Source of the DNA: an uncultured Oscillospiraceae bacterium
GTDB taxonomy: Bacteria > Bacillota > Clostridia > Oscillospirales > Oscillospiraceae
Assembly (NCBI GenBank): GCA_934567115.1
Contig: CAKTJA010000003.1
Location: 1 to 38,336, forward strand
Direction: 5' to 3'
DNA: 38,336 nt
Below are positions 26,383 to 36,784 of this stretch, one piece after another. The translations under genes were made by a program, and so were the position numbers. Position 1 is the first letter of the stretch, and each line of letters opens with the position of its first letter. The notes beneath the pieces were generated by a model. That model did no database searches. It was not told the origin of the DNA and worked only from the letters and a program-made list of their open reading frames with translations.

Positions 26383-26727
26383 GTGAAGCGCAGCGTGACG
26401 GTAAAGGAAAATTATGAGTTCCGCCGAATCTATGCAAAGGGCAGGTCCGGCGTTTCGCCGTATCTTGTCGTATATGTCCGCCCCAACCGGTACGGGCACA
26501 ACCGGCTCGGCGTCACGGTGAGCAAGAAGCTTGGCAACGCGGTGACGCGCAACCGCGTCCGCCGCAGGCTGCGCGAGATCTTCCGCCTTAACCAGACGGG
26601 CCTTGCGCAGGGCTTCGACATGGTGATCGTGGCGCGCACGCGGGCCGTCGGCGCGAAATACGGCGAGCTTGAGCGCGCGTTTTCGGGCGTGTGCGCGAGG
26701 CTCGGACTGAAAGAGAAAAGATCATGA
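26383..26727 (+). CDS. rnpA: Ribonuclease P protein component
   Basis: 114 aa basic protein that binds RNase P RNA for tRNA 5' processing. The RNR signature is clear: [19 protein letters not shown]; the N-terminus is [17 protein letters not shown]. The start is GTG with AGGAGAG 8 nt upstream; an overlapping ATG at 26378 is out of frame and stops at once. Its stop overlaps the yidD start (ATGA). Confidence 0.96.
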   Translation: MKRSVTVKENYEFRRIYAKGRSGVSPYLVVYVRPNRYGHNRLGVTVSKKLGNAVTRNRVRRRLREIFRLNQTGLAQGFDMVIVARTRAVGAKYGELERAFSGVCARLGLKEKRS

Positions 26728-26939
26728 AGGCTTTTCTGCTTGCGCTGGTGCGCTTTTACAGAAAGAATGTCTCTCCCCTCTCCGCTCCCTGCTGCCGATT
26801 TATCCCGACCTGCTCGCAGTACGCGCTGGAGGCGATTGAAAAATACGGGGCGCTCAAGGGCGGCTGGCTGACGGTCAGACGGCTTATGCGATGCCATCCC
26901 TTCTACAGAGGAGGGAAAATTTACGATCCCGTGCCCTGA
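26724..26939 (+). CDS. yidD: YidD membrane protein insertion efficiency factor
   Basis: 71 aa. The family core is complete: [20 protein letters not shown], then [20 protein letters not shown] and RLMRCHPF, with conserved cysteines. It is an amphipathic, membrane-associated helper of YidC-dependent insertion. The ATG overlaps the rnpA stop. A frame 11 codons longer would overlap rnpA by more and lacks family sequence. Confidence 0.95.
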   Translation: MKAFLLALVRFYRKNVSPLSAPCCRFIPTCSQYALEAIEKYGALKGGWLTVRRLMRCHPFYRGGKIYDPVP

Positions 26940-26975
26940 ACCGGGGCGCGGAAGAAAAAACACGGAGGACAAATA

Positions 26976-28127
26976 ATGTTTTCAACCATCGGATACTACA
27001 TCTGTATCCCCTTCGCATGGCTGCTGCGTACGCTCTATGAGCTGACGACGTCCTACGGCTGGGCGCTGATCCTCTTTACGCTGGTGGTCAAGCTCGTGCT
27101 GCTGCCGTTCCAGATGAAGTCCAAGAAGAGCATGATGCGTATGAGCCGCTTCCAGCCGAAGATCAAGGCCATCCAGAACGAGTATAAAAGAAACCAGGTC
27201 AAGATGAACGAGGAGCTGCAAAAGCTTTACGCCGAGGAGGGCGTGAACCCCATGAGCGGCTGCCTGTGGAGCTTCCTCCCCTTCCCGATCCTCATTGCGC
27301 TGTATTCCATCATCCGCCAGCCGATCACCCGCTTCATGCTTCTGACCAACGACGTGATGCAGACCCTGATCGACGAGGTGAGCAAGACCGGCTTTGACAT
27401 GAGCAATATCGTCATGATGAAGGACAGCGCCGCCGTGGTCAGGGACGGGCTGACGCAGCTTCAGCCCTACGGTCAGATCAATCTGGTCAAGGCCGTGCAG
27501 GAGCTTGGGGTCGCGCTTCCCGAGGGCTGGATCAGCATGGATTTCAGCTTCCTCGGGATGGACCTGACGCAGATCCCCCAGAATGTGATCGGGCAGATCG
27601 GTACGGGCGGATGGAGCGTGATCGGCGTTCTGCTGGTCCCCGTGATCTCCGGTCTGCTGAGCTTCTGGCAGTCCAAGGTATCCATGGCCGCGAACCCCTC
27701 CGCCTCCGATCCGAGCGACCCGACCGCGCGCTCGACCCGCATGATGATGTGGCTCATGCCGCTCATGTCGCTGTGGATCGGCTTCACCCTGCCCGCCTCC
27801 CTCGGCGTGTACTGGATCGCCAACAGCATTTTGATGCTGGTGCAGGAAAAGGCGCTCAATCGGTACTATAAGAAGGCCCTTGAAAAAGAGGACGAGGAGC
27901 GCGCGAAGCGCATCACGGAGGACCGCAAGCGCCGCGTGGAGGAAGGCCGCGCGGTCCAAAAGAAGGAAGCGGAGAAAAAGACGCTGAGGGAAAAGCAGAA
28001 AGACGCACAGGCGGCCAAGGCGGCTAAGGCGGAAAAGGCAAAGACGGCCACGACCGAAAACGGCAGAATCGGTGACCGCCCCTATGCCAGAGGCCGTTCG
28101 TTCAACGCCGATCACTACGGCGAATAA
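26976..28127 (+). CDS. yidC: Membrane protein insertase YidC/Oxa1
   Basis: 383 aa. Inserts and folds membrane proteins, alone or with Sec. The N-terminal segment is followed by the Oxa1 core (SYGWALILFTLVVKLVLLPF; then the cytosolic coiled coil FQPKIKAIQNEYKRNQVKMN and EGVNPMSGC), and further membrane segments near 100-115, 205-230, 260-275 and 278-290. The catalytic-groove Arg is plausibly in LLPFQMKSKKSMMRM or its vicinity but was not assigned. No lipobox is seen, unlike Bacillus SpoIIIJ. The C-terminal 85 residues are a very charged Lys/Ala/Glu tail, probably ribosome-binding. GGAGG precedes the ATG. Confidence 0.96.
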   Translation: MFSTIGYYICIPFAWLLRTLYELTTSYGWALILFTLVVKLVLLPFQMKSKKSMMRMSRFQPKIKAIQNEYKRNQVKMNEELQKLYAEEGVNPMSGCLWSFLPFPILIALYSIIRQPITRFMLLTNDVMQTLIDEVSKTGFDMSNIVMMKDSAAVVRDGLTQLQPYGQINLVKAVQELGVALPEGWISMDFSFLGMDLTQIPQNVIGQIGTGGWSVIGVLLVPVISGLLSFWQSKVSMAANPSASDPSDPTARSTRMMMWLMPLMSLWIGFTLPASLGVYWIANSILMLVQEKALNRYYKKALEKEDEERAKRITEDRKRRVEEGRAVQKKEAEKKTLREKQKDAQAAKAAKAEKAKTATTENGRIGDRPYARGRSFNADHYGE

Positions 28128-28154
28128 CTTTAACGAAAGAAGGAGCTTGTCTTT

Positions 28155-29006
28155 ATGACAAAGTTTATTGATATGACGGGCAAGACCGAGGACGAGGCGA
28201 TCCGCCTTGCCCTCAGCCAGCTTGGACTGGAGCGCGACGACGTGTCCGTCGAGATCCTTGAGCGGGCGAAGAGCGGATTTCTCGGCTTCGGCGGTTCGCC
28301 CGCGACCGTCCGCGTCAGCTATGACGACGGCGCTCCGGAGGAGCAGGAAAAGAAGCCCGCCGAGTCCGCGGACAGGCAGGAGAAAAAGCCCGAGCCTCGT
28401 CCGGACAGGCCGCGCTACTGCCCCGAGGTTTTGCAGAAGGAAAAGGAAAAGACCGAGCGCGGAGGCAGACACGCCGAGAAAAAGCCCGAGCGGACCGAGA
28501 AGCCCGCGCGTGAGCCGTCCCTCCCCTCGGAGGAGGTCCATGACGAGAAGAGCGAGCAGATCAGGACGTTCCTTACGGGGCTGCTCGGACATATGAACGC
28601 CTCGGCGGAGGTCCGCGTCTATGAGGCGGAGAAGGACCGCTATAAGGTCATTCTTGAGGGCGAGAAGCTCGGCGCTCTGATCGGGCGGCGCGGCGAAACG
28701 CTCGACGCGGTTCAGCAGCTGACGAACTATTCCGTCAACCGCAGCGGAGACGGCAAGCGCGTGCGCGTTCAGATCGACGCGGAAAACTATCGCGAGAAGC
28801 GTGAGGAGAGCCTTGAGCGGCTTGCCCGCAAGGTCGCGGACAAGGTGGTCAAGTACCGCCGCAATGTGACGCTCGAGCCGATGAACGCCTACGAGCGCCA
28901 TGTCATCCATACCGCGCTTCAGGATACGCCGTACATCTCCACGTTCTCCATCGGCACGGAGCCGAACCGCCGCATCGTGGTGTCCTACGACCGCACAAGG
29001 CAGTGA
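28155..29006 (+). CDS. khpB: RNA-binding protein Jag (KhpB)
   Basis: 283 aa. The Jag-N domain (2-50, KFIDMTGKTEDEAIRLALSQ, ending SGFLGFGG) is followed by a Lys/Glu/Pro-rich linker (about 55-135), a KH domain (GALIGRRGETLDAVQQL) and an R3H domain (MNAYERHVIHTAL). KhpB works with KhpA in RNA binding and influences cell division and sporulation (SpoIIIJ-associated). AAGGAG precedes the ATG. Last gene of the cluster; the mnmE gene that often follows is absent. Confidence 0.95.
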   Translation: MTKFIDMTGKTEDEAIRLALSQLGLERDDVSVEILERAKSGFLGFGGSPATVRVSYDDGAPEEQEKKPAESADRQEKKPEPRPDRPRYCPEVLQKEKEKTERGGRHAEKKPERTEKPAREPSLPSEEVHDEKSEQIRTFLTGLLGHMNASAEVRVYEAEKDRYKVILEGEKLGALIGRRGETLDAVQQLTNYSVNRSGDGKRVRVQIDAENYREKREESLERLARKVADKVVKYRRNVTLEPMNAYERHVIHTALQDTPYISTFSIGTEPNRRIVVSYDRTRQ

Positions 29007-29030
29007 GAGCACGGGACTGAAAACGGAATA

Positions 29031-29079
29031 CAAAACGCAGCCGTCGGATGAGAGAAATTTCTCCCGTCCGGCGGCTGCG
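29031..29079 (-). terminator. Long terminator between convergent khpB and the 109-aa gene
   Basis: A 44-bp near-perfect inverted repeat with no loop (29036-29079; 19 of 22 pairs, two further wobble pairs). On the minus strand it is followed by TTTTGTATT. It probably ends both convergent transcripts. Confidence 0.75.
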
Positions 29080-29111
29080 CCGCTTGCGAGGTCCCTGCCC
29101 CGCCGGTCGGC

Positions 29112-29441
29112 TCACAATCCGTAGTGAATGACCCATTTGTCCGCGTCTTGCGCTTTTTCAAGCAGCTCCCTGAGCGCGGACAGGCCGGGGAGACCGTTGA
29201 TGGCTTCAATAAACGCGCCGAGAGAGCTGGGCGGGATCAGCGTAACGCCGCAGTACGCAAGGCCCTTCTCACGGACGGAGAGCGTGTGCCAGTAAAAATC
29301 CACGGGATCGAGCCTTGAGATGACGCCGCATAGAAAGTCGTCGTCGACGGAAATGCAGGAATATTTCCACGGCTCGTACTTATCGTACCGTTTCCCCGGC
29401 GAAGGTGCGTCCCGCATGATCCCAAATTCGTGCTTCGCCAT
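29112..29441 (-). CDS. Conserved hypothetical protein
   Basis: 109 aa, soluble, no signal or membrane segment. It begins MAKHEFGIMRDAPSPGKRYD, then WKYSCISVDDDFLCGVISRL, and ends DADKWVIHYGL. I recall similar proteins in many Clostridia, sometimes misnamed dehydrogenase, with the Tyr-Asp, CISVDDD and HTL...GLAYCGVTLIPP blocks; no function is known to me. The ATG has GAGGAGG upstream. It has its own promoter and is convergent with khpB, at the place where mnmE commonly lies. Confidence 0.85.
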   Translation of the reverse strand: MAKHEFGIMRDAPSPGKRYDKYEPWKYSCISVDDDFLCGVISRLDPVDFYWHTLSVREKGLAYCGVTLIPPSSLGAFIEAINGLPGLSALRELLEKAQDADKWVIHYGL

Positions 29442-29484
29442 GTCTGCCGTCCTCCTCGGCGGTTTTTTTCCGGGGGTCGTTTGT

Positions 29485-29513
29485 ATGATATCACGCTCCC
29501 CCGCCGGCGGCAA
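29485..29513 (-). promoter_or_regulatory. Promoter of the 109-aa gene
   Basis: Minus-strand -35 TTGCCG (29513-29508), 17-bp spacer, -10 TATCAT (29490-29485). Confidence 0.6.
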
Positions 29514-29567
29514 GGCCCGAAGGCGGGAGTGTCGGCATTTTCCGCAGAGGGGATGCGCGGCGCGCTC

Positions 29568-29596
29568 TTGTGTTTTGCAGAAATTTCTGCTATCAT
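29568..29596 (+). promoter_or_regulatory. Promoter of the exonuclease III gene with palindromic spacer
   Basis: -35 TTGTGT (29568-29573), 17-bp spacer, -10 TATCAT (29591-29596). The spacer contains the perfect 14-bp palindrome GCAGAAATTTCTGC (29577-29590), a possible operator. Confidence 0.6.
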
Positions 29597-29652
29597 ATCC
29601 GGGTAACGGCCGTCGGAGCCGTGGACCGAATAATCAGAGGAGGGGCGCTTCG

Positions 29653-30405
29653 ATGAAGCTGGTATCGTGGAACGTCAACGGACTGCGGGCATGCCTGAAC
29701 AAGGGCTTTCTTGATTTTGTCGAGCTTGCCGGCGCGGACGCGGTCTGCTTGCAGGAGACAAAGCTTCAGCCGCATCAGGTCGAGTTCGAGCTGCCGGGCT
29801 ATCACATGTACTTCAACAGCGCGGATAAGGCGGGCTATTCCGGTACGGCGCTGCTGACGAGAGAGGAGCCGCTCTCCCTCACCAACGACTTCGGCGACGA
29901 CGAGCACCGCCATGAGGGCCGCGTCATCACGGCGGAGTACCCCGAATTTTATCTGGTCTGCTGCTATACGCCGAACTCGCAGGACGGGTTGAAGCGCCTT
30001 CCCTACCGCATGCGCTGGGAGGACGATCTGCGCGAGTACCTGTGCTCGCTCGACCGGGTGAAGCCGGTGGTGTACTGCGGGGACCTGAACGTAGCGCATG
30101 AGGAGATCGATTTGAAGAATCCCAAGACGAACCACTTTAACCCGGGCTTCTCCGACGAGGAGCGCGAAAAGCTCTCGCAGCTGCTGTCCGCCGGGTTTGT
30201 GGATTCCTTCCGCGCGCTCTGGCCGGAGAGGACGGACGCTTATTCGTGGTGGAGCTACCGCGCCGCCGCGAGGGAGAGGAACGTCGGGTGGAGGATCGAC
30301 TATTTCATCGTCTCCGAACGGCTGCGCGGACGCATCAAAAGGGCCGAGATCTGGAGCGAGATCACCGGGAGCGATCACTGCCCCGTGATGCTGGAGCTGG
30401 AATAA
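29653..30405 (+). CDS. xth: Exodeoxyribonuclease III (AP endonuclease)
   Basis: 250 aa. Base-excision repair enzyme cutting DNA at abasic sites. The metal and active-site motifs of the EEP fold are present: WNVNGLRA (Asn near 7), LQETKLQ (Glu), GDLNVAHEEIDL (Asp, Asn), WRIDYFIVS and GSDHCPV (Asp-His). The length is that of ExoA/ExoIII. The start is the ATG after GAGGGG. A frame extending further upstream crosses the promoter and a convergent gene and is rejected. Confidence 0.96.
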   Translation: MKLVSWNVNGLRACLNKGFLDFVELAGADAVCLQETKLQPHQVEFELPGYHMYFNSADKAGYSGTALLTREEPLSLTNDFGDDEHRHEGRVITAEYPEFYLVCCYTPNSQDGLKRLPYRMRWEDDLREYLCSLDRVKPVVYCGDLNVAHEEIDLKNPKTNHFNPGFSDEEREKLSQLLSAGFVDSFRALWPERTDAYSWWSYRAAARERNVGWRIDYFIVSERLRGRIKRAEIWSEITGSDHCPVMLELE

Positions 30406-30410
30406 AAGAC

Positions 30411-30459
30411 CGTCCGGTACGGAAAGCTTCCTTTCGGGGCCTTTCCGACCGGACGATTT
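30411..30459 (+). terminator. Terminator after xth
   Basis: CGTCCGGTACGGAAAG pairs with CTTTCCGACCGGACG (one bulged A), followed by ATTTTCAT. Confidence 0.8.
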
Positions 30460-30502
30460 TCATATGATCGGGCGAAAAAGAACATTTGTTTTAAAAATAT
30501 GC

Positions 30503-30531
30503 TTGTACTATGAGCCGGGGCATGGTAAAAT
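30503..30531 (+). promoter_or_regulatory. Promoter of radC-uvrB
   Basis: -35 TTGTAC (30503-30508), 17-bp spacer, -10 TAAAAT (30526-30531). No LexA-type GAACxxxxGTTC box was seen nearby. Confidence 0.65.
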
Positions 30532-30603
30532 AGTATACTTCAAAAGACGGAAGGAAACGGTGCGCGGGACCGGCGGACGCGCGCACCGCATCGCGGGGGT
30601 GAG

Positions 30604-31281
30604 ATGATGGGAGTTCACGACGGGCACCGGCAGCGAAAAAAGGAACAGTTCCGTCAGCACGGGCTGGACGCTTTCGCCGACCATGAGGCGCTGGAGCTTC
30701 TGCTTTACTACGCCATCCCACGGCAGGACACCAACCCCGTCGCCCACCGGTTGCTGGAGCGCTTCGGCTCGCTCGACGGGGTGTTCTCCGCCTCGTTTGC
30801 GGAGCTTGAGTCGGTTGACGGCGTGGGCGAAAGCGCCGCGACGCTGATCCGTCTGCTCTTCCCGCTCTGCCGAAGGGTGCGGACCGCGGGGACGGGACAC
30901 GATGTGATCCTCAATTCCACGGAGCGCGCGGGGGCGTATTTCCTCGATCTGTTTTTCGGGGAAAAGCAGGAGGTATTTTACGAGGCGTGCCTTGACGCGA
31001 AGGGCAAGCTGACCGCATGCTGCCGTCTGGCGGAGGGAAGCGCGGACAGCGTGAGCGTGAATGTGAGGAAGGTCGTGGAAAACGCGCTGAACGCGAACGC
31101 CAGCCATGTGATCCTGTCGCACAACCACCCGAGCGGCATCGCGCTTCCGAGCGACGCGGACAACCGCACCACCATCCAGATCCGCCGCGCGCTTGAGGGG
31201 ATCGGCGTAAGGCTGGCAGATCACATCATCGTTGCCGACGGGGATTTTGTCAGCCTGCGCGACAACGGACTTTTGACTTGA
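30604..31281 (+). CDS. radC: RadC-family JAB/MPN domain protein
   Basis: 225 aa. An N-terminal helix-hairpin-helix region ([19 protein letters not shown]) precedes the JAMM metalloprotease-like domain with [14 protein letters not shown], giving the His-x-His...Asp metal site. The cellular role of RadC is not settled; it is not firmly a repair protein. The start is the ATG at 30604 or the adjacent one at 30607, after GGGGGTGAG. Its stop is 23 bp before uvrB, so the two are probably cotranscribed. Confidence 0.94.
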   Translation: MMGVHDGHRQRKKEQFRQHGLDAFADHEALELLLYYAIPRQDTNPVAHRLLERFGSLDGVFSASFAELESVDGVGESAATLIRLLFPLCRRVRTAGTGHDVILNSTERAGAYFLDLFFGEKQEVFYEACLDAKGKLTACCRLAEGSADSVSVNVRKVVENALNANASHVILSHNHPSGIALPSDADNRTTIQIRRALEGIGVRLADHIIVADGDFVSLRDNGLLT

Positions 31282-31304
31282 CGAACGCCGAAGGGAGAGA
31301 GACT

Positions 31305-33272
31305 ATGGATTTTAAGCTGCATGCGCCCTTTCAGCCCACGGGCGACCAGCCGGAGGCGATCGCCGCGCTTGCGCGCGGCGTGAAGCTGGGGATCGACGAG
31401 CAGGTGCTGCTCGGCGTGACCGGGTCGGGAAAAACCTTCACCATGGCCGGCGTGATCGAGAAGATACAGCGGCCCACGCTGGTGCTGGCGCACAACAAAA
31501 CGCTCGCCGCGCAGCTGTGCGCGGAGTTCAAGGAGTTTTTTCCGGAAAACGCGGTGGAGTATTTCGTCAGCTACTACGACTACTATCAGCCGGAGGCATA
31601 TATCCCACACACCGACACCTATATCGCAAAGGACGCTTCGACCAACGAGGAGATCGACCGTCTGCGCCTGAGCGCCACCTGTGCCCTGCTTGAGCGGCGG
31701 GACGTGATCGTGGTGTCGTCGGTGAGCTGCATTTACGGTCTGGGTGAGCCGGACGACTTTGCGAAGATGATGATCTCGCTCCGCCCCGGACAGAGCATGG
31801 AGCGCGACGAGCTGCTGCGGCGGCTGGTCGAGGACCGCTATGAGAGAAACGACGTCGCCTTCGAGCGCAACCGCTTCCGCGTGCGCGGCGACGCGGTGGA
31901 CATCTACCCCGCCTACTATCGGGACAGGGCCGTAAGGGTCGAGTTTTTCGGCGACGAGATCGACGCGATCCGCGAGTTCCAGCCTGTGACTGGGGTGGTC
32001 ACGGGAACGCTCAGCCATACGGTGATCTATCCCGCGTCGCACTATGTGACGACGAAGGACAAGATGGAGCGCGCGATTGAACAGATCGAGCGCGAGCTGG
32101 AGGAGCGGGAGATGTTCTTCACGGAGAACGGACAGGCCGTGGAGGCGCAGCGCATCGGCCAGCGCACAAGATATGACATTGAGATGATGCGGGAGCTTGG
32201 CTACTGCACCGGCATCGAAAACTATTCGCGCGTCATCAGCGCGCGTCCCAAGGGTTCCGCCCCGATGACGCTGCTGGACTATTTCCCGAAGGATTTTCTG
32301 CTTTTTGTGGACGAGAGCCACGTCACCCTTCCGCAGGTGCGCGCAATGTACAACGGCGACCGCGCGCGAAAGGACGCGCTCGTGCAGTACGGCTTCCGTC
32401 TGCCCTGCGCGTACGACAACCGCCCGCTGAAATTCGAGGAGTTCGAGCAGCGTGTGCACCAGCGCATCTACGTCTCCGCAACGCCGGGGGATTACGAGCG
32501 CGAACGCGCCGGTCAGATCGTCGAGCAGGTCATCCGCCCGACCGGTCTGCTCGACCCGCGCGTGGAGGTGCGCCCCGTCACGGGTCAGATCGACGATCTG
32601 ATGGGCGAGATCGGCGAACGCGCCGCGCGGAACGAGCGCGTTCTGGTCACGACGCTTACCAAGAAAATGGCGGAGGACCTGACCGGCTATCTCCGCACCG
32701 CCGGCGTCAGGGTGCGCTATATGCACGCCGACGTGGAGACGATCGAGCGCATGGAGCTGATCCGTGATCTGCGTCTGGGCGAGTTTGACGTGCTCGTCGG
32801 CATCAACCTGCTGCGCGAGGGACTGGACCTTCCGGAGGTCTCGCTTGTGGCGATCCTGGACGCGGACAAGGAGGGCTTCCTCCGCAGCGAGACCAGTCTG
32901 GTGCAGACCATCGGCCGCGCCGCGCGAAACGTGGACGGTCTTGTGATCCTGTACGCCGACACGATCACGCCCTCCATGCGCCGGGCGATGGATGAGACGG
33001 AGCGCAGAAGAGGGATACAGGACGCGTACAACAAGGCGCACGGCATCGTGCCGAAAACCGTTCGGAAGGACGTTCGGGAGATACTGGAGATCTCCAAAAA
33101 GGATGAGGACGGCGCGCGCAGACGCGGCAAGCGCAAGCTCTCCGAGCGCGAGCGGGACGAGGAGATCAAAAAGCTTGAAAAGCAGATGCAGGAGGCCAGC
33201 CGCATGCTTGAATTTGAGTATGCCGCCGTGCTGCGCGACCGCATCATTGAGCTGAGAAATGAGGAAAAATAG
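31305..33272 (+). CDS. uvrB: UvrABC system protein B
   Basis: 655 aa. Damage-verifying helicase of nucleotide excision repair. Walker A is [10 protein letters not shown], the beta-hairpin region is [12 protein letters not shown], Walker B is FVDESH, helicase motif VI is QTIGRAARN, and the C-terminal UVR helix ([20 protein letters not shown]) binds UvrC. The start is the ATG with GGGAGAG upstream, giving [19 protein letters not shown], the normal N-terminus. A TTG at 31278 overlapping the radC stop is a less likely start. Confidence 0.97.
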   Translation: MDFKLHAPFQPTGDQPEAIAALARGVKLGIDEQVLLGVTGSGKTFTMAGVIEKIQRPTLVLAHNKTLAAQLCAEFKEFFPENAVEYFVSYYDYYQPEAYIPHTDTYIAKDASTNEEIDRLRLSATCALLERRDVIVVSSVSCIYGLGEPDDFAKMMISLRPGQSMERDELLRRLVEDRYERNDVAFERNRFRVRGDAVDIYPAYYRDRAVRVEFFGDEIDAIREFQPVTGVVTGTLSHTVIYPASHYVTTKDKMERAIEQIERELEEREMFFTENGQAVEAQRIGQRTRYDIEMMRELGYCTGIENYSRVISARPKGSAPMTLLDYFPKDFLLFVDESHVTLPQVRAMYNGDRARKDALVQYGFRLPCAYDNRPLKFEEFEQRVHQRIYVSATPGDYERERAGQIVEQVIRPTGLLDPRVEVRPVTGQIDDLMGEIGERAARNERVLVTTLTKKMAEDLTGYLRTAGVRVRYMHADVETIERMELIRDLRLGEFDVLVGINLLREGLDLPEVSLVAILDADKEGFLRSETSLVQTIGRAARNVDGLVILYADTITPSMRRAMDETERRRGIQDAYNKAHGIVPKTVRKDVREILEISKKDEDGARRRGKRKLSERERDEEIKKLEKQMQEASRMLEFEYAAVLRDRIIELRNEEK

Positions 33273-33373
33273 AGGCGCGGACGGCGAAAAGCATTTTCAC
33301 GTCTGCGCGTCTCCGGCGCGGAGGCTGCGTCCGCATTCTCCGCCGGAGGAGAGAATGGATCGAGGTGAAGAGC

Positions 33374-33868
33374 ATGGCAAAAAATAAGGACGAGAAGACG
33401 AACGTGATGCGGGTGCTGGAGCAGAAAAAGATCGGCTACACCGCCCACACCTATCCGCACGGCGACGGCGAGGCGCCCGACGGCGTGACCGTGGCCGCGA
33501 GCTTGGGCGTCGATCCGGAGAGGGTCTTTAAAACGCTGGTCGCGCGCGGCGCGAGCGGCAGACTCTATGTGTTCGACGTGCCGGTGGCGGAGAGCCTTGA
33601 CCTGAAAAAGGCCGCAAAAGCCGTGGGGGAAAAATCCGTCGAGATGATCCGTCAGAAGGAGCTGCTGCCGCTTACGGGCTACGTTCACGGCGGCTGCTCG
33701 CCGGTCGGAATGAAGAAGCTGTTCCCCACGGTTTTCCACAGCTCGGTGGAAAACCTGTCGACGGTGATCGTGTCCGCGGGCAGGGTCGGCTTTCAGGTGG
33801 AGCTTGCTCCCGCCGCTCTGCTTGCGCTGCTTGGGGCGGAAACGGCGGATATTATCGTTGAAAAGTGA
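33374..33868 (+). CDS. ybaK: YbaK/EbsC-type Cys-tRNA(Pro) deacylase
   Basis: 164 aa. Trans-editing enzyme that removes cysteine from tRNA-Pro. The YbaK domain is complete, with RVFKTLVARG (catalytic-region Lys), LKKAAKAVGEKSVEM, LTGYVHGGCSPVGMKK and ELAPAALLAL. The ATG has GAGGTG 6 nt upstream; a GTG three codons earlier overlaps that site. It lies between uvrB and uvrA, separating the two subunit genes. Confidence 0.92.
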   Translation: MAKNKDEKTNVMRVLEQKKIGYTAHTYPHGDGEAPDGVTVAASLGVDPERVFKTLVARGASGRLYVFDVPVAESLDLKKAAKAVGEKSVEMIRQKELLPLTGYVHGGCSPVGMKKLFPTVFHSSVENLSTVIVSAGRVGFQVELAPAALLALLGAETADIIVEK

Positions 33869-33900
33869 TTACGAACAGTTGTATTTTGGAGTAATATTAC

Positions 33901-36723
33901 ATGTTGGATAAAATTTATGTCAAAGGCGCGCGGGAAAACAACCTGAAAAACATCGACGTGACGATCCCGAGGGACAAGCTGACGGTCATCACGGGACTGT
34001 CCGGAAGCGGAAAGTCGTCGCTGGCGTTCGACACGATCTATGCCGAGGGGCAGCGCCGGTATGTGGAAAGCCTCAGCTCCTATGCCCGGATGTTCCTCGG
34101 GCAGAAGGAGAAGCCGGACGTGGATTATATCGAGGGCCTCTCCCCCGCCATTTCCATCGACCAGAAGACCACGTCCCAGAATCCGCGCTCGACGGTCGGC
34201 ACGGTGACGGAGATCTATGACTACCTGCGTCTGCTGTGGGCGCGGGTTGGCACGCCGCACTGCCCGAACTGCGGAAAGGAGATCCGCCAGCAGACCATCG
34301 ATCAGATCGTCGATCAGGTGATGTCGCTCGGCGAGGGGACCCGGGTGCAGGTGATGGCGCCGATCGTCCGGGGAAAGAAGGGCGAGTACGCGAAGGTGTT
34401 CGAGGACGCGCGGAAGTCGGGCTATGTCCGCGTGCGCGTGGACGGCAGCATGTACGACCTGAGCGAGGAGATCAAGCTTGAGAAAAACGTCAAGCACAAC
34501 ATCGAGGTCGTGATCGACCGCCTGATCCTCAAGAGCGACGTGGTGCACCGACTGTCCGACTCGGCGGAGACGGCGGCGGCGCTGTCGGGAGGGCTGGTGC
34601 TTGTGAACGTGGTGCAGGAGGAGCGGGACGTTCTCTTCTCGCAGAACTACGCCTGCGAGGACTGCGGCATATCCATCGACGAGCTGACGCCGCGCATGTT
34701 TTCGTTCAACAACCCCTTCGGGGCGTGCCCGGCGTGCACCGGACTCGGCAGTCAGCTCAAGGTCGATCCGGAGCTTATCATTCCGGACAAGTCGCGTTCC
34801 GTTCTCGACGGCGCGATCTGCGCGTCGGGCTGGAACAATGTGCGGGGCGACGGCATTTCCCGCATGTATTTCGACGCGCTGTCGAAAAAATACCGCTTCT
34901 CCCTGCGCGACCCGGTCGAAAAGCTCCCGGCGGAGGTCCTTGATGTGATCCTCTACGGGACGAAGGGGGAAAAGCTGGAGCTGCATTACGATCAGCCGAG
35001 GGGCAAGGGCGTTTTGTATCAGCCGTTCGAGGGCATTGTGAACAATCTGGAGCGCCGCTATCAGGAGACGCAGAGCGAGAGCGTCCGCGCCGAGCTGGAG
35101 GAGTGCATGAGCGAGTGCCCCTGTCCGGAGTGCCGGGGCCGCCGGCTGCGGAAGGAGTCGCTGGCGGTGACGGTCGGCGGAATGGACATCGACGCGTTTA
35201 CGCGGAAAAGCGTGACGGAGGAGATCGCGTTCATAGACGCGCTCACGCTGACGCGGCAGCAGCTGCGCATCGCGGAGCGGATCCTCAAGGAGATCAAGAG
35301 CCGCCTCGGATTTTTGCAGTCGGTGGGGCTTGACTATCTGACGCTCTCCCGCGCGAGCGCGACGCTCTCCGGCGGAGAGAGCCAGCGCATCCGCCTTGCC
35401 ACGCAGATCGGCAGCAGCCTGATGGGCGTGCTGTATATTCTTGACGAGCCGTCCATCGGTCTGCACCAGCGCGACAACGACAAGCTTCTTGCGACGCTCA
35501 GAAGGCTGCGCGATCTGGGGAATACCCTGCTCGTCGTCGAGCATGACGAGGACACGATGCGCGCGGCGGACTATATCGTGGACATCGGTCCGGGGGCCGG
35601 CGTTCACGGTGGCCATGTCGTTGCGGCGGGGACCCCGGAGGAGGTCATGGCAAATGAGAACAGCCTGACCGGACAGTATCTGAGCGGGCGGAAGAAGATC
35701 CCCGTTCCCGCGTCCCGGCGGGCGGGGAACGGAAAGCTTCTGACCGTGCGCGGCGCGCAGGAAAACAATCTGCGCAATATCGACGTGAGCATTCCGCTTG
35801 GGACCTTCACCTGCGTGACGGGCGTGTCCGGGAGCGGGAAAAGCTCGCTCGTCAACGAGATCATCTATAAAAAGCTCGGCGCGGACCTGAACCGAATGAA
35901 GACGCACGCGGGAAAGCACCGCGCCATCGAGGGCGAGGAGCAGCTTGACAAGGTCATCTGCATCGACCAGAGCCCCATCGGGCGCACGCCCAGATCGAAC
36001 CCCGCGACCTATACCGGGCTGTTCAACGACATCCGCGACCTGTTCGCCTCAACGCCCGACGCAAAGGCGCGCGGCTACGGCCCCGGGCGCTTCAGCTTCA
36101 ACGTGCGCGGCGGACGCTGCGAGGCCTGCGGAGGAGACGGCCAGCTGAAAATCGAGATGCATTTTCTTCCTGATATCTATGTTCCCTGCGAGGTATGCGG
36201 AGGAAAGCGCTATAACCGCGAGACGCTTGAGGTCCGCTACAAGGGAAAGAGCATCGCGGACGTGCTGGAAATGACCGTGGAGGAGGCGCTTTTGTTTTTC
36301 CGCGACCTGCCGAGGCTGGCGAACAAGCTTGAAACGCTGCACGACGTCGGGCTGGGCTATATCCGGCTCGGTCAGTCGTCCACCACCCTTTCCGGAGGAG
36401 AGGCGCAGCGCGTGAAGCTGGCGACGGAGCTGAGCAAGCGCGCCACGGGCCGCACGATCTATATTCTCGACGAGCCGACCACCGGCCTGCACACGGACGA
36501 CGTGCGCAAGCTGCTGGAGGTCTTGCAGCGCCTGACCGACGCCGGCAACACGATCCTCGTCATCGAGCACAATCTGGACGTCATCAAGTCGGCGGACTAT
36601 CTGATCGACCTCGGTCCCGAGGGCGGGAGCGGCGGCGGCACGGTCGTGGCGGAGGGCACGCCCGAGCAGGTCGCTCAGGCGGAAGGCTCCTACACGGGGC
36701 GGTATCTTAAAAAGCTGCTGTAG
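33901..36723 (+). CDS. uvrA: UvrABC system protein A
   Basis: 940 aa. DNA-damage sensor with two ABC ATPase modules. The first Walker A is [10 protein letters not shown], the second [10 protein letters not shown]; signatures are [14 protein letters not shown] and [15 protein letters not shown]. Zinc modules are seen as CPNCGKE, CEDCG...CPACTGLG and CEACGGDG...CEVCGGKRY. The UvrB-binding region lies between the first ATPase halves. Length is normal. TTTGGAG precedes the ATG, 32 bp after ybaK. Confidence 0.98.
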   Translation: MLDKIYVKGARENNLKNIDVTIPRDKLTVITGLSGSGKSSLAFDTIYAEGQRRYVESLSSYARMFLGQKEKPDVDYIEGLSPAISIDQKTTSQNPRSTVGTVTEIYDYLRLLWARVGTPHCPNCGKEIRQQTIDQIVDQVMSLGEGTRVQVMAPIVRGKKGEYAKVFEDARKSGYVRVRVDGSMYDLSEEIKLEKNVKHNIEVVIDRLILKSDVVHRLSDSAETAAALSGGLVLVNVVQEERDVLFSQNYACEDCGISIDELTPRMFSFNNPFGACPACTGLGSQLKVDPELIIPDKSRSVLDGAICASGWNNVRGDGISRMYFDALSKKYRFSLRDPVEKLPAEVLDVILYGTKGEKLELHYDQPRGKGVLYQPFEGIVNNLERRYQETQSESVRAELEECMSECPCPECRGRRLRKESLAVTVGGMDIDAFTRKSVTEEIAFIDALTLTRQQLRIAERILKEIKSRLGFLQSVGLDYLTLSRASATLSGGESQRIRLATQIGSSLMGVLYILDEPSIGLHQRDNDKLLATLRRLRDLGNTLLVVEHDEDTMRAADYIVDIGPGAGVHGGHVVAAGTPEEVMANENSLTGQYLSGRKKIPVPASRRAGNGKLLTVRGAQENNLRNIDVSIPLGTFTCVTGVSGSGKSSLVNEIIYKKLGADLNRMKTHAGKHRAIEGEEQLDKVICIDQSPIGRTPRSNPATYTGLFNDIRDLFASTPDAKARGYGPGRFSFNVRGGRCEACGGDGQLKIEMHFLPDIYVPCEVCGGKRYNRETLEVRYKGKSIADVLEMTVEEALLFFRDLPRLANKLETLHDVGLGYIRLGQSSTTLSGGEAQRVKLATELSKRATGRTIYILDEPTTGLHTDDVRKLLEVLQRLTDAGNTILVIEHNLDVIKSADYLIDLGPEGGSGGGTVVAEGTPEQVAQAEGSYTGRYLKKLL

Positions 36724-36784
36724 GGCCTGTCCCCTCACCTTTTGCGCCGTTTTTTCATAAGCTGGCGCGAGAGGGGTTGAAGGC

